Assembly (NCBI RefSeq): GCF_003325375.1
Contig: NZ_CP030862.1
Span: 2,297,501 to 2,361,500 of the forward strand
Source: Streptomyces globosus
GTDB lineage: Bacteria; Actinomycetota; Actinomycetes; Streptomycetales; Streptomycetaceae
Length of the DNA stretch: 64,000 bases
Direction: 5' to 3'
Shown: positions 25,393 through 34,601 of the stretch, one piece after another
How the letters are laid out: each line of letters begins with the position of its first letter
Position numbering within the stretch: position 1 is the stretch's first letter
Notes under the pieces: generated by a model
What the model was told of the DNA's origin: nothing
The model's database searches: none
What the model saw: the letters and a program-made list of their open reading frames with translations, nothing else
Translations under genes and position numbers: made by a program

Positions 25393-27042
25393 TCAGTTGT
25401 CCTCGTACAGGCCGAAGATGTCGACGACGAGGTCGATGTCGGCGTCGCTCTGGTTCCAGATGTCGATGATCCCGTACGGGCCCGTGCCCGCCTGGACCAG
25501 GTTCGGGACGGTCCTGCCGCGGGTCCAGTTGAGGGTGGAGGAGGTCGGTGTGGGCGGCCACTGCTCGGTGCCGTTGTCGTAGTCGGCCAGCGAGTTCGGG
25601 TCCGGTGCGACGGCGAGGTGGCCCGGGCCCTTGGGGTTGGTGACGGTGGTGTTGAGGACGAAGCCCTTGGTGTGCGGGAACCCGTCGGCGAGCGGCATGT
25701 ACACGTAGCTGCGGCCGCTCAGCGGGCCCCAGGGCCAGGTGGCGCCGTCACGGGTGTCGAGCAGGCGGTCCGGCTTGAGCGGCACGTAGGCGTTGGGGCC
25801 GGCGGGGCTGTAGTAGCCGACGATGTCGATGATGACGTCGGTCGGGTTCCAGCCGCCGTTGCGGATGCTGATCTCGCCGGAGGCGCTGACCGGGACGATC
25901 ACCGCGTTCGCGATGGTCTGCCCGGCGCTGAAGTTGAGGTTCGACACCGCCGGGGCGGTCCCGCTGCCGGGGAAGACGGTGAGGTGGCCGTCGCTCCTGG
26001 GGTTGGTGACCGTCACGTTCAGCGCGACGGCGGTGGCGTTGGCCAGGCCCCTGATCGGCTTGGTGAGCGTGCCGTAGCCCTTGATCTGGCCCTGGGGGGC
26101 GCCGGTGCCGTTGCGGGTGTCGACGAGGCGCTGCGGGTCCAGCGGGGTGTAGCCGCTGGAGGCGGACTTGGTGAAGTAGCCGGTGACGTCGGCGATGAGG
26201 TCGACCCCCTCCCAGCCGCCGTTGTACAGGTTCACGTACCCGTCCCTGCCGACGGGGACGATGACCAGGTTCGGGACGGTCTGCCCGGGGGCGAAGTTGA
26301 CGTTCGAGGTGGTCGGCTTCTCGCCGCCGTCGGGGTAGGCGGTGATGTGGCCGCCGCTGGTGGTGTTGGTGACGGTGACATTGAGGACGACGGCGGTCAC
26401 CCCGGCGGGGATGGCGGCGTTGCCGCCGATCCGGAGCCGGGCCTGGCCGTAGGCGGGGACCTTCCCCCGGTAGCCGCCGGTGCCGTTGCGGGTGTCGAGG
26501 AGGCGCTGCGGGGTGTGCGGCGTGAAGTGGGAGCCCTGGGTCCAGACGGCGATCTGGTTGACGGCGGATGCCTGCGTGACGTGGTCCGTGACCGTGACGC
26601 GGACCGTGTAGCCGCCGGGCTTGCCGTACTGGTGAGGGGTGGTCAGCTTCTGGCCGCCGGCGGACGTCCCCTCGCTGGCGGTGCCGTCGCCCCAGTCGAC
26701 CGAGACGGAGACGGCGTTGGCCGTGCCGGTGGTGGCGGCGTCGACCTCGATGCCGTGCGCGCTGGTGGTGAAGGCCTGGAGGCCCACGGCTATCTCGTTC
26801 TGTGCGGTGTCGCCGGAGGCGGCACCCGCCCGGCCCGCCGCGGGGGCCTGCCGGACCGACCGGTCGGCAGGGCTGGTGAACGCGGCGGCCTCCCGCTGCT
26901 GCGGCCTGACCTGGTCGGGCTTGGCGATGCCGTGCGGCTCGGGCCGGCCGGAGGCCGGGCCGGCCGCGTGGGCCGGGGCGGGTGCGAGCGCGACACCGGC
27001 CGCGAGGACGGCGGCGGATGCCGCGAGTCGGCGGTAGGACAC
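25393..27042 (-). CDS. Secreted PKD-domain protein with three repeat modules
   Basis: Encodes 549 aa. A signal peptide (MSYRRLAASAAVLAAGVALA, cleavage near AHA) leads to a Pro/Ala-rich stretch and a PKD-like domain (VDWGDGTASEGTSAGGQKLT, then YTVRVTVTDHV). Three homologous ~115-residue modules follow. Each begins like PQRLLDTRNGTG and ends like VNLYNGGWEGVDLIADVTGY; the third is more divergent (PDRLLDTRDGATWPWG). The architecture suggests an extracellular adhesin or carbohydrate/cell-wall binding protein; no enzyme motif is seen. The GTG at 27042 was chosen because GGGGGG lies 7 nt upstream; an ATG at 27057 has no site. Confidence 0.82.
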   Translation of the reverse strand: MSYRRLAASAAVLAAGVALAPAPAHAAGPASGRPEPHGIAKPDQVRPQQREAAAFTSPADRSVRQAPAAGRAGAASGDTAQNEIAVGLQAFTTSAHGIEVDAATTGTANAVSVSVDWGDGTASEGTSAGGQKLTTPHQYGKPGGYTVRVTVTDHVTQASAVNQIAVWTQGSHFTPHTPQRLLDTRNGTGGYRGKVPAYGQARLRIGGNAAIPAGVTAVVLNVTVTNTTSGGHITAYPDGGEKPTTSNVNFAPGQTVPNLVIVPVGRDGYVNLYNGGWEGVDLIADVTGYFTKSASSGYTPLDPQRLVDTRNGTGAPQGQIKGYGTLTKPIRGLANATAVALNVTVTNPRSDGHLTVFPGSGTAPAVSNLNFSAGQTIANAVIVPVSASGEISIRNGGWNPTDVIIDIVGYYSPAGPNAYVPLKPDRLLDTRDGATWPWGPLSGRSYVYMPLADGFPHTKGFVLNTTVTNPKGPGHLAVAPDPNSLADYDNGTEQWPPTPTSSTLNWTRGRTVPNLVQAGTGPYGIIDIWNQSDADIDLVVDIFGLYEDN

Positions 27043-27229
27043 CGGGTTTCCCCCCATGGAAAAGTTGTTGAGCCTTTGAACAAGGCTGAAGCCCGCTCAG
27101 GGTACAGAGTCGAACGGACCTCGAACGCCGGGGTTTCCGCAGGTCGCGGGTCACAGGTCCGTTTGTCGGATGTGCCCGGTCCGGTTGTCCGGCTCGGCGG
27201 GGCGTGGGGGGCTAGCGTGGGTCCGCGGA

Positions 27230-27263
27230 GGCCGGTGGCCGGCGGCCGGTGGCCGGTGGCCGG
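27230..27263 (+). repeat. Short GGCCGGT-type tandem repeat
   Basis: Four to five copies of a 7-bp unit (GGCCGGT with one GGCCGGC variant) lie about 40 bp before the MmcQ/YjbR gene. No gene overlaps it. Confidence 0.6.
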
Positions 27264-27297
27264 GTACGGGCGCGGACGGCGTCGGGCGGAGGAGTCG

Positions 27298-27690
27298 GTG
27301 AAGGCTGCGGTACGCAAGTGGGAGGCGGTCCGGGAGTTCGCCCTGGGGCTGCCCGAGGCGGTCGAGGAGTTCCCCTGGGGGCCCGAGGACTGCGTCGTGA
27401 AGGTCAACAAGAAGATCTTCGTCTTCCTGGGCGGCGCCGACGGCCCGCAGCCCTTGGGCATCTCGGTGAAGCTCAGGGACGAGACGCTGCACGGCCACGC
27501 CATGGCCGCACCGGGCGCGGAGCCCACCGGGTACGGCCTGGGCCGGTCCGGATGGGTGTCGGTGCCGCTCGGGGAGCCGGGTGCGCCGCCGGCGGCGGTG
27601 CTGTGCGAGTGGGTAGAGGAGAGCTATCGGACGGTCGCCCTGAAGCGGCACGTGAAGGAGCTGGACGAGCGGATCGCGTCAAACGGCTAA
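27298..27690 (+). CDS. MmcQ/YjbR family protein
   Basis: Encodes 130 aa with the CyaY-like fold typical of MmcQ/YjbR proteins: LGLPEAVEEFPWGPEDCVVK, VNKKIFVFLG and a C-terminal EESYRTVALKRHVKELDERI. Some relatives bind DNA; the biological function remains unclear. GTG at 27298 follows GGAGG by 6 nt. It is a single gene preceding the fatty-acid catabolic block, with a separate promoter between them. Confidence 0.88.
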   Translation: MKAAVRKWEAVREFALGLPEAVEEFPWGPEDCVVKVNKKIFVFLGGADGPQPLGISVKLRDETLHGHAMAAPGAEPTGYGLGRSGWVSVPLGEPGAPPAAVLCEWVEESYRTVALKRHVKELDERIASNG

Positions 27691-27700
27691 GCGCTTGCTC

Positions 27701-27756
27701 TTGTGCTGAGGGTGACCCGTTCCTAGCATCGCTGGTGTTACATCGGTTGTGTCACA
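27701..27756 (+). promoter_or_regulatory. Promoter and candidate operator of fatty-acid catabolic genes
   Basis: TTGTGC (27701-27706), a 17-bp spacer and TAGCAT (27724-27729) form a good promoter. It is followed by an imperfect inverted repeat TGTTACA-7 nt-TGTCACA at 27736-27756, over the probable transcription start. That position suits a repressor acting on the CoA-transferase operon. Confidence 0.5.
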
Positions 27757-27793
27757 CACTCACACGCTCGCACACCAGGATGCCGGGGGTTCG

Positions 27794-28990
27794 ATGTCAG
27801 TGACAGGTGCCGGGCAGGCGCGCGGCCACACCGGCGCCGCCGGGCCCGGCCCCGGCCGCCCCGGCGGCCCCGGCGGCCCGCTCGCGGGCCTGCGCGTCGT
27901 CGAGCTGGCCGGCATCGGCCCCGGCCCGTTCGCCGCCATGCTGCTCGCCGACCTCGGCGCGGACGTCGTCCGCGTCGACCGGCCCGGCGGCGGCGGCCTC
28001 GCCGTCGACCCGGCGTACGACACCACCAACCGCGGCAAGCGCTCCGTGCTGGTCGACCTGAAGGCCGACGGCGGCGCCGCTCTCGTCCTGGACCTGGCCG
28101 AGCGGGCCGACGTGCTCATCGAGGGCCTGCGGCCGGGTGTCGCCGAGCGGCTCGGCGTCGGCCCCGACGCCTGCCTCGCCCGCAACCCGCGCCTGGTCTA
28201 CGGCCGCATGACCGGCTGGGGCCAGGACGGCCCGCTCGCCCCGACCGCCGGGCACGACATCGCGTACATCGCGGTCACCGGAGCCCTCGGCATGATCGGG
28301 ACGCCGGGCGAGCCCCCGGCCGTCCCGGCCAACCTCCTCGGCGACTACGCGGGCGGCTCCCTCTACCTCGTCATCGGCATCCTCGCGGCGCTCCGGCACG
28401 CCGCCGCCCCGGGCGGCGCCGGCCAGGTCGTCGACGCGGCCATCGTCGACGGCACCGCGCACCTGACCGCCATGGTCCACGGCATGATGGCCGCCGGCGG
28501 CTGGCAGGACCGCCGCGGCGCGAACCTGCTCGACGGCGGCTGCCCCTTCTACGGGACCTACGCGACCTCCGACGGCGGGTACATGGCGGTCGGCGCGCTG
28601 GAGCAGCAGTTCTACGACACCTTCACCACCCTTCTCGGCATCGCCGACCGGGCCCCCGCCCGCAAGGACGCGGCCCGCTGGGGGGAACTGCGCGCGGCCG
28701 TCGCAGCCGCCTTCAAGTCCCGTACGCGGCAGGAGTGGACGGAGGTCTTCGATGGCACCGACGCCTGCGTGGCGCCCGTCCTGTCGCTGCGCGAAGCACC
28801 CCACCACCCCCACCTGGCCGCCCGCGGCACCTTCACCGACGTCGGCGGCATCGTCCAGCCCGCGCCCGCCCCCCGCTTCTCCGCGACGCCCGCCGCGGTG
28901 CGCGGCGGGCCCGCGCAGCCGGGCGCGGACACCGCGTCGGTGGCCGCAGACTGGGACGTGCCGGGCCTGGCCGGGAAGGGCGGCGCCTGA
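27794..28990 (+). CDS. CaiB/BaiF family CoA transferase / acyl-CoA racemase
   Basis: Encodes 398 aa of family III CoA transferases, which also include alpha-methylacyl-CoA racemase. Hallmarks are LRVVELAGIGPGPFAAMLLA and DLGADVVRVDRPGG near the N-terminus. The catalytic Asp lies in LLGDYAGGSLYLVIGILAAL, and the segment CVAPVLSLREAP lies near the C-terminus. The IGPGPF variant and overall match suggest a racemase-like member. ATG at 27794 follows GGGGG. The stop overlaps the next start (TGATG), and acyl-CoA dehydrogenase, thiolase and FadB follow, so it probably acts on branched or methyl acyl-CoA before beta-oxidation. Confidence 0.9.
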   Translation: MSVTGAGQARGHTGAAGPGPGRPGGPGGPLAGLRVVELAGIGPGPFAAMLLADLGADVVRVDRPGGGGLAVDPAYDTTNRGKRSVLVDLKADGGAALVLDLAERADVLIEGLRPGVAERLGVGPDACLARNPRLVYGRMTGWGQDGPLAPTAGHDIAYIAVTGALGMIGTPGEPPAVPANLLGDYAGGSLYLVIGILAALRHAAAPGGAGQVVDAAIVDGTAHLTAMVHGMMAAGGWQDRRGANLLDGGCPFYGTYATSDGGYMAVGALEQQFYDTFTTLLGIADRAPARKDAARWGELRAAVAAAFKSRTRQEWTEVFDGTDACVAPVLSLREAPHHPHLAARGTFTDVGGIVQPAPAPRFSATPAAVRGGPAQPGADTASVAADWDVPGLAGKGGA

Positions 28991-29220
28991 TGGAGCTGTC
29001 CGCGATGCCCGACGAGGACCTGTACCTCGCCGGCCGCAAGCGCGACGCGGCGGCCGCCGTGCCCGACGGGTTCTGCGAGTTGATGACGCTCTGCCGGCCC
29101 GCCGGATATGTCCGCGAGCGCATCGAGGCCTTCCGCGAGGCAGGCATCACGATGCCGAACGTCACGCCCGTCGGCCCCGAGCCGGCCCGGCTGATCGAAA
29201 CCGTCAAGAGCTGGCTGTAG
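28990..29220 (+). pseudogene. C-terminal fragment of a luciferase-like monooxygenase
   Basis: A 76-codon ORF, overlapping the previous stop by one base, encodes FCELMTLCRPAGYVRERIEA and FREAGITMPNVTPVGPEPAR. This resembles the last ~70 residues of flavin/F420-dependent luciferase-like monooxygenases (usual length around 300-350 aa). The TIM-barrel core and cofactor-binding segments are absent. The tight coupling (TGATG) and intact frame mean it may still be translated, either as a remnant of an in-frame deletion or as a reused small protein. I favour a degraded gene. Confidence 0.55.
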
Positions 29221-29231
29221 GGGGAAGACCG

Positions 29232-30374
29232 ATGCAACGACGCATCTTCGACGCCGACCACGAGGCGTTCCGCGACACCGTCCGCACCTTCCTCGCCAAG
29301 GAGGTGCTGCCGCACTACGAGCAGTGGGAGAAGGACGGCATCACCAGCCGGGACGCATGGCGGGCCGCCGGCCGGCAGGGGCTGCTGGGCCTCGCCGTCC
29401 CCGAGGAGTACGGCGGCGGAGGGAACCCCGACTTCCGGTACGCCGCCGTCCTCGCCGAGGAGTTCACCCGGGCCGGCACCCCCGGCCTGGCCCTCGGCCT
29501 GCACAACGACATCATCGGCCCGTACCTGGTCAACCTGGGCACCGAAGAGCAGAAGCGGCGCTGGCTGCCCGGCTTCTGCTCCGGCGAGACGATCACCGCG
29601 ATCGCGATGACCGAACCGGGCGCCGGCAGCGACCTCCAGGGCATCCGCACCACTGCCGAGGACCGCGGCGACCACTGGCTGGTCAACGGATCCAAGACGT
29701 TCATCTCCAACGGAATCCTCGCCGACCTCGTCATCGTCGTCGCCCGGACCGGCCCGGGGGGAGGGGCGCACGGCCTGTCGCTGCTCGTCGTCGAGCGCGG
29801 CGCGGAGGGCTTCGAACGCGGCCGGAACCTCGACAAGATCGGCCAGAAGGCGCAGGACACCGCCGAGCTGTTCTTCCACGACGTGCGCGTCCCCAAGGAG
29901 AACCTGCTCGGCGAACTCGGCGGCGGGTTCGTCCACCTGATGAACCACCTCGCCCAGGAGCGGCTCGCCATAGCGATGGCCGGCATCGCCGCGGCCGAGC
30001 ACCTGCTGGAGATCACCACCGCGTACGTCAAGGAGCGCGAGGCGTTCGGACGGCCGCTGTCGAAGCTCCAGCACATCCGCTTCGAGATCGCCGAGATGGC
30101 CACCGAGTGCGCTGTCACCCGCACGTTCGTCGACCGCTGCATCACCGACCACTCCGACGGGCAGCTCGACCACGTCCACGCCTCGATGGCCAAGTGGTGG
30201 GCGACCGAGCTCCAGAAGCGGGTCGCCGACCGCTGCCTGCAACTCCACGGCGGATACGGCTACATGACCGAATACCGGGTCGCGCGGGCCTTCACCGACG
30301 GCCGGATCCAGACCATCTACGGCGGCACGACCGAGATCATGAAGGAGATCATCGGTCGTTCCCTGCTCGGCTAA
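29232..30374 (+). CDS. Acyl-CoA dehydrogenase
   Basis: Encodes 380 aa. FAD-dependent first step of beta-oxidation, forming trans-2-enoyl-CoA. Signature 1 is [20 protein letters not shown] and signature 2 includes [17 protein letters not shown]. The catalytic Glu is in [13 protein letters not shown] near the C-terminus. ATG at 29232 follows GGGGAAG. It lies 11 bp after the monooxygenase fragment and 23 bp before the thiolase, so all are probably in one operon. Chain-length preference cannot be inferred. Confidence 0.95.
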   Translation: MQRRIFDADHEAFRDTVRTFLAKEVLPHYEQWEKDGITSRDAWRAAGRQGLLGLAVPEEYGGGGNPDFRYAAVLAEEFTRAGTPGLALGLHNDIIGPYLVNLGTEEQKRRWLPGFCSGETITAIAMTEPGAGSDLQGIRTTAEDRGDHWLVNGSKTFISNGILADLVIVVARTGPGGGAHGLSLLVVERGAEGFERGRNLDKIGQKAQDTAELFFHDVRVPKENLLGELGGGFVHLMNHLAQERLAIAMAGIAAAEHLLEITTAYVKEREAFGRPLSKLQHIRFEIAEMATECAVTRTFVDRCITDHSDGQLDHVHASMAKWWATELQKRVADRCLQLHGGYGYMTEYRVARAFTDGRIQTIYGGTTEIMKEIIGRSLLG

Positions 30375-30397
30375 CCTCCCCTCGAAAGGCTTGACCA

Positions 30398-31612
30398 GTG
30401 AGCACCGAAGCGTACGTGTACGACGCGATCCGCACGCCGCGCGGCCGCGGCAAGGCCAACGGGTCCCTGCACGGCACCAAGCCGATCGACCTGGTCGTCG
30501 GCCTCATCCACGCGCTCCGCGAGCGCAACCCCGGACTCGACCCCGCCGCCATCGACGACATCGTCCTCGGCGTCGTCGGCCCGGTCGGCGACCAGGGCTC
30601 CGACATCGCCCGCATCGCGGCCATCGCCGCGGGCCTGCCCGACACCGTCGCGGGCGTGCAGGAGAACCGCTTCTGTGCGTCCGGCCTGGAGGCGGTGAAC
30701 CTGGCGGCCGCGAAGGTCCGCTCCGGCTGGGAGGACCTCGTCCTCGCGGGCGGCGTGGAGTCCATGTCCCGCGTCCCGATGGCCTCGGACGGCGGCGCCT
30801 GGTTCAACGACCCGATGACCAACTGGGACGTCAACTTCGTCCCGCAGGGCATCGGCGCCGACCTGATCGCCACCATCGAGGGCTTCTCCCGCCGGGACGT
30901 CGACGAGTACGCCGCCCTCTCGCAGGAGCGCGCCGCGACCGCCGTCAAGGAGGGCCGCTTCGCCCGCTCCCTCGTCCCCGTCACCGACCGCAACGGCCTG
31001 GTCGTCCTCGACCACGACGAGTTCATCCGCCCCGGGACGACGGCCGACACCCTCGCGAAGCTCAAGCCGTCCTTCGCCGACATCGGCGAACTCGGCGGCT
31101 TCGACGCCGTCGCCCTGCAGAAGTACCACTGGATCGAGAAGATCGACCACGTCCACCACGCGGGCAACTCCTCCGGCATCGTCGACGGCGCCTCGCTCGT
31201 CGCGATCGGCTCCCGCGAGGCGGGCGAGCGGGCCGGCCTGGCGCCGCGTGCCCGCATCGTGTCCGCCGCGGTGTCCGGATCCGAGCCCACCATCATGCTC
31301 ACCGGGCCCGCCCCGGCCACCCGCAAGGCCCTCGCCAAGGCCGGCCTCACCATCGACGACATCGACCTCATCGAGATCAACGAGGCCTTCGCCGGCGTCG
31401 TCCTGCGCTTCGTCAAGGACATGGGCGTCTCCCTCGACAAGGTCAACGTCAACGGCGGCGCCATCGCCCTCGGCCACCCCCTCGGCGCCACCGGCGCGAT
31501 GATCCTCGGCACCCTGGTCGACGAACTGGAGCGCCAGGACAAGCGCTACGGGCTCGCCACCCTCTGCGTCGGCGGCGGCATGGGCGTCGCCACCGTCGTC
31601 GAGCGCCTCTGA
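30398..31612 (+). CDS. fadA: Acetyl-CoA acyltransferase (thiolase)
   Basis: Encodes 404 aa. Catalyses thiolytic cleavage of 3-ketoacyl-CoA, the last step of beta-oxidation. The nucleophilic Cys is in [13 protein letters not shown], the His in [15 protein letters not shown], and the second Cys in [11 protein letters not shown]. The length matches the FadA partner of actinobacterial FadB (as Rv0859/Rv0860). GTG at 30398 is preceded by AAAGG. It is followed 45 bp later by fadB, forming a trifunctional-type complex. Confidence 0.94.
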   Translation: MSTEAYVYDAIRTPRGRGKANGSLHGTKPIDLVVGLIHALRERNPGLDPAAIDDIVLGVVGPVGDQGSDIARIAAIAAGLPDTVAGVQENRFCASGLEAVNLAAAKVRSGWEDLVLAGGVESMSRVPMASDGGAWFNDPMTNWDVNFVPQGIGADLIATIEGFSRRDVDEYAALSQERAATAVKEGRFARSLVPVTDRNGLVVLDHDEFIRPGTTADTLAKLKPSFADIGELGGFDAVALQKYHWIEKIDHVHHAGNSSGIVDGASLVAIGSREAGERAGLAPRARIVSAAVSGSEPTIMLTGPAPATRKALAKAGLTIDDIDLIEINEAFAGVVLRFVKDMGVSLDKVNVNGGAIALGHPLGATGAMILGTLVDELERQDKRYGLATLCVGGGMGVATVVERL

Positions 31613-31657
31613 CATCGTCCTGCACCCCCTGATCCCCCCGACACGGAAGTAGCGAAC

Positions 31658-33829
31658 ATGAGCGAGTCCACCACGATCCGCTGGGAACAGGACGAGACCG
31701 GCGTCGTCACGCTGGTCCTCGACGACCCCGACCAGTCCGCCAACACCATGAACCAGGCCTTCACGGACTCGATCGCGGCCGTCGCCGACCGCGCCGAGGC
31801 CGAGAAGGACTCCATCCGCGGCATCATCTACACCTCTGCCAAGAAGACCTTCTTCGCCGGCGGGGACCTCAAGGAGATGATCCGGCTGCGTCCCGAGGAC
31901 GCGCAGGCCGCCTTCGACACCGGAACCGGGATCAAGCGCGCGCTGCGCCGCATCGAGACCCTCGGTGTACCCGTCGTCGCCGCCATCAACGGCGCCGCGC
32001 TCGGCGGCGGTTACGAGATCTGCCTCGCCTCCCACCACCGCATCGCGCTCGACGCGCCCGGCTCGAAGATCGGCCTGCCCGAGGTTACCCTCGGCCTGCT
32101 TCCCGCCGCAGGCGGCGTCACCCGCACCGTCCGCCTCATGGGCATCACCGACGCGCTGCTGAAGGTCCTGCTCCAGGGCACCCAGTACAGCCCGAAGCGC
32201 GCCCTCGACAGCGGCCTCGTCCACGAACTGGCCGCGACGCCGGAGGAGATGCTCGCCAAGGCCCGCGCCTTCATCGACGCCAACCCCGAGTCCAGGCAGC
32301 CCTGGGACGCGCCCGGCTACCGGATCCCCGGCGGCACGCCCGCCCACCCCAAGTTCGCCGCGAACCTGCCCGCGTTCCCCGCGAACCTCAAGAAGCAGCT
32401 GAACGGGGCCCCGTACCCGGCGCCGCGCAACATCATGGCGGCCGCCGTCGAGGGCGCCCAGGTGGACTTCGAGACGGCGCAGACCATCGAGGCCCGCTAC
32501 TTCACCGAGCTGGTGACCGGCCAGACCGCGAAGAACATGATCCAGGCGTTCTTCTTCGACCTCCAGGCCGTCAACGCCGGCCGCAGCCGCCCCCGCGGCG
32601 TCGAGGCGCGCACCGTCCGCCGCGTCGCCGTCCTCGGCGCCGGGATGATGGGAGCCGGAATCGCCTACTCCTGCGCCCGCGCCGGCATCGAGGTCGTCCT
32701 GAAGGACGTCACCGCCGAGGCCGCCGCCAAGGGCAAGGCGTACTCGGAGAAGCTGCTCGACAAGGCCGTCGCCAAGGGCCGCACCACCGAGGCCGCCCGG
32801 GCCGAGCTGCTGGCCCGGATCACCCCGACCGCCGACACCGCCGACCTCGCCGGCTGCGACGCGGTCATCGAGGCGGTCTTCGAGGACACCTCCCTGAAGC
32901 ACAAGGTCTTCCAGGAGGTGCAGGACGTCGTCGCGCCCGACGCGCTGCTGTGCTCCAACACCTCCACCCTGCCCATCACGGGCCTCGCCGAGGGCGTCGA
33001 CCGCCCCGCCGACTTCATCGGCCTGCACTTCTTCTCGCCCGTCGACAAGATGCCGCTCGTGGAGATCATCAAGGGGGAGCGGACCGGCGACGAGGCCATC
33101 GCCCGCGCCTTCGACCTCGTCCGGCAGATCAACAAGACCCCCATCGTGGTCAACGACTCGCGCGGCTTCTTCACCTCGCGCGTCATCGGCCAGTTCATCA
33201 ACGAGGGCGTCGCCATGGTCGGCGAGGGCGTCGAGCCCGCCTCCGTCGAGCAGGCCGCCGCCCAGGCCGGCTACCCGGCCAAGGTGCTCTCCCTCATGGA
33301 CGAGCTCACCCTCACCCTCCCGCGGAAGATCCGCAACGAGACCCGCAAGGCCGTCGAGGCCGAGGGCCGCACCTGGACCCCGCACCCTGCCGACGAGGTC
33401 ATCGACCGCATGGTCGACGAGTTCGCCCGCCCCGGCCGCAGCGGCGGCGCCGGCTTCTACGACTACGACGAGGCGGGCAGGCGCTCCCGCATCTGGCCGG
33501 GGCTGCGCGAGCACTTCGCCCGCCCCGGCGCGGACGTGCCCTTCGAGGACATGAAGGAGCGGATGCTCTTCGCCGAGGCCCTCGACACCGTCCGCTGCCT
33601 CGACGAGGGCGTGCTCACCTCGATCGCCGACGCCAACATCGGCTCCATCATGGGCATCGGCTTCCCCGCCTGGACGGGCGGCGTGATCCAGTACATCAAC
33701 GGCTACGAGGGCGGCCTGCCCGGCTTCGTCGCCCGGGCCCGCGAACTGGCCGACCGCTACGGCGACCGCTTCACGCCGCCCGCCTCGCTGGTCGCGAAGG
33801 CCGAGCGCGGGGAGACGTACGCGGACTGA
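31658..33829 (+). CDS. fadB: FadB-type multifunctional enoyl-CoA hydratase / 3-hydroxyacyl-CoA dehydrogenase
   Basis: Encodes 723 aa. The N-terminal crotonase domain (~1-290) has an oxyanion/active region INGAALGGGYEICLASHHRI and SKIGLPEVTLGLLPAAGG. The NAD-binding domain begins VAVLGAGMMGAGIAYSCARA near residue 323. The catalytic His is in GLHFFSPVDKMPLVEIIKGE, with the C-terminal helical dehydrogenase domain after it. It forms the alpha subunit of the beta-oxidation complex with the upstream thiolase. ATG at 31658 follows GGAAG with a 7-nt spacer. It ends 7 bp before a 14-bp bidirectional terminator arm. Confidence 0.94.
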   Translation: MSESTTIRWEQDETGVVTLVLDDPDQSANTMNQAFTDSIAAVADRAEAEKDSIRGIIYTSAKKTFFAGGDLKEMIRLRPEDAQAAFDTGTGIKRALRRIETLGVPVVAAINGAALGGGYEICLASHHRIALDAPGSKIGLPEVTLGLLPAAGGVTRTVRLMGITDALLKVLLQGTQYSPKRALDSGLVHELAATPEEMLAKARAFIDANPESRQPWDAPGYRIPGGTPAHPKFAANLPAFPANLKKQLNGAPYPAPRNIMAAAVEGAQVDFETAQTIEARYFTELVTGQTAKNMIQAFFFDLQAVNAGRSRPRGVEARTVRRVAVLGAGMMGAGIAYSCARAGIEVVLKDVTAEAAAKGKAYSEKLLDKAVAKGRTTEAARAELLARITPTADTADLAGCDAVIEAVFEDTSLKHKVFQEVQDVVAPDALLCSNTSTLPITGLAEGVDRPADFIGLHFFSPVDKMPLVEIIKGERTGDEAIARAFDLVRQINKTPIVVNDSRGFFTSRVIGQFINEGVAMVGEGVEPASVEQAAAQAGYPAKVLSLMDELTLTLPRKIRNETRKAVEAEGRTWTPHPADEVIDRMVDEFARPGRSGGAGFYDYDEAGRRSRIWPGLREHFARPGADVPFEDMKERMLFAEALDTVRCLDEGVLTSIADANIGSIMGIGFPAWTGGVIQYINGYEGGLPGFVARARELADRYGDRFTPPASLVAKAERGETYAD

Positions 33830-33836
33830 CGCGGCG

Positions 33837-33905
33837 GCCTGACGCACGCCGGCCGGCGGCCCCCGCCCGACGTCCGGCAGGTGCCGCCCGAGGCGTGCGT
33901 CAGGC
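33837..33905. terminator. Large bidirectional terminator after fadB
   Basis: GCCTGACGCACGCC (33837-33850) and GGCGTGCGTCAGGC (33892-33905) are perfect 14-bp complements enclosing 41 nt that can fold further. The right arm contains the stop codon of the convergent gene. Confidence 0.75.
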
Positions 33906-34544
33906 GCCGCCCAGCGCGGCGAACACCCCGCGGAGCGCGGTGCCGTCGGGGGCCGTCCAGCCGGTGACGACCCCGGCCGCACCGCCCTGCGGGCCGCCCG
34001 GCCGCAGGGCGCGTACGATCCGCAGCACCGCCGGCCCGCCCGCGAAGCGGACCTCGGTGCCCTCCGCCGTGGTCGCGGCCGCCGCGGCCGCCGCATCGAG
34101 CCCTTCCGCCGCACCCGGGCCCCCCTCCACGACGACCGTCGGGTCCGGCGCACCGTCGATGCTCTGCGCCCAGGGCTGCGCCTCGCCGCGCAGCAGCGCG
34201 AGGACCTGCCCGACGGCCACCGGGTCGTGCGCGGCGTCGTACACCCAGCGGGTGCCCAGCACCCCGTGCTCGACAGTGCCGATCAGGGCCCCTTCGGCCC
34301 CCTCCAGCGGCGCCCCCCGGTACGTCATCGGCACGTGGTAGGCGACCGGGTCCGGCGCGGAGGCGTCGGCGACGACCATGAACTCGATGCCGACCTCGCC
34401 CTCGGGGTCGTCCAGCCGGAACCCGCCGGCCGTGACCGGGTCCGGCGCACCGCCCGTGGCGGCGTACCACGGCTGGGAGGGCAGCCAGGCCGCGAGGAGT
34501 TCGAGCTTGGTCGGCGTGATGGTGGTTTTGTGGATCACAGACAT
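33900..34544 (-). CDS. Maltokinase N-terminal cap-like domain protein
   Basis: Encodes 214 aa. The first ~115 residues resemble the cap domain found at the N-terminus of actinobacterial maltokinases (Mak): KTTITPTKLELLAAWLPSQP, EGEVGIEFMVVADASAPDPV, AYHVPMTYRGAPLEGAE, LIGTVEHGVLGTRWVYDAAH. No kinase domain follows; the rest is Ala/Gly-rich and ends in VVTGWTAPDGTALRGVFAAL. Stand-alone cap proteins are common in Streptomyces with unknown role. ATG at 34544 is 7 nt after a TAGGTT -10, pointing to a leaderless mRNA. Confidence 0.8.
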   Translation of the reverse strand: MSVIHKTTITPTKLELLAAWLPSQPWYAATGGAPDPVTAGGFRLDDPEGEVGIEFMVVADASAPDPVAYHVPMTYRGAPLEGAEGALIGTVEHGVLGTRWVYDAAHDPVAVGQVLALLRGEAQPWAQSIDGAPDPTVVVEGGPGAAEGLDAAAAAAATTAEGTEVRFAGGPAVLRIVRALRPGGPQGGAAGVVTGWTAPDGTALRGVFAALGGA

Positions 34545-34601
34545 GATCCCGAACCTACCGGCTGCCGCAGGCAGTTGGGAGGCGCGGCCGGTCCGCGCTC
34601 G

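Noticed and set aside
30371..34153. 1260-codon minus-strand open frame opposite thiolase and fadB
   Set aside because: Shadow of two clear genes; Asp/Gly/Val-rich composition typical of the antisense of GC-rich coding DNA.
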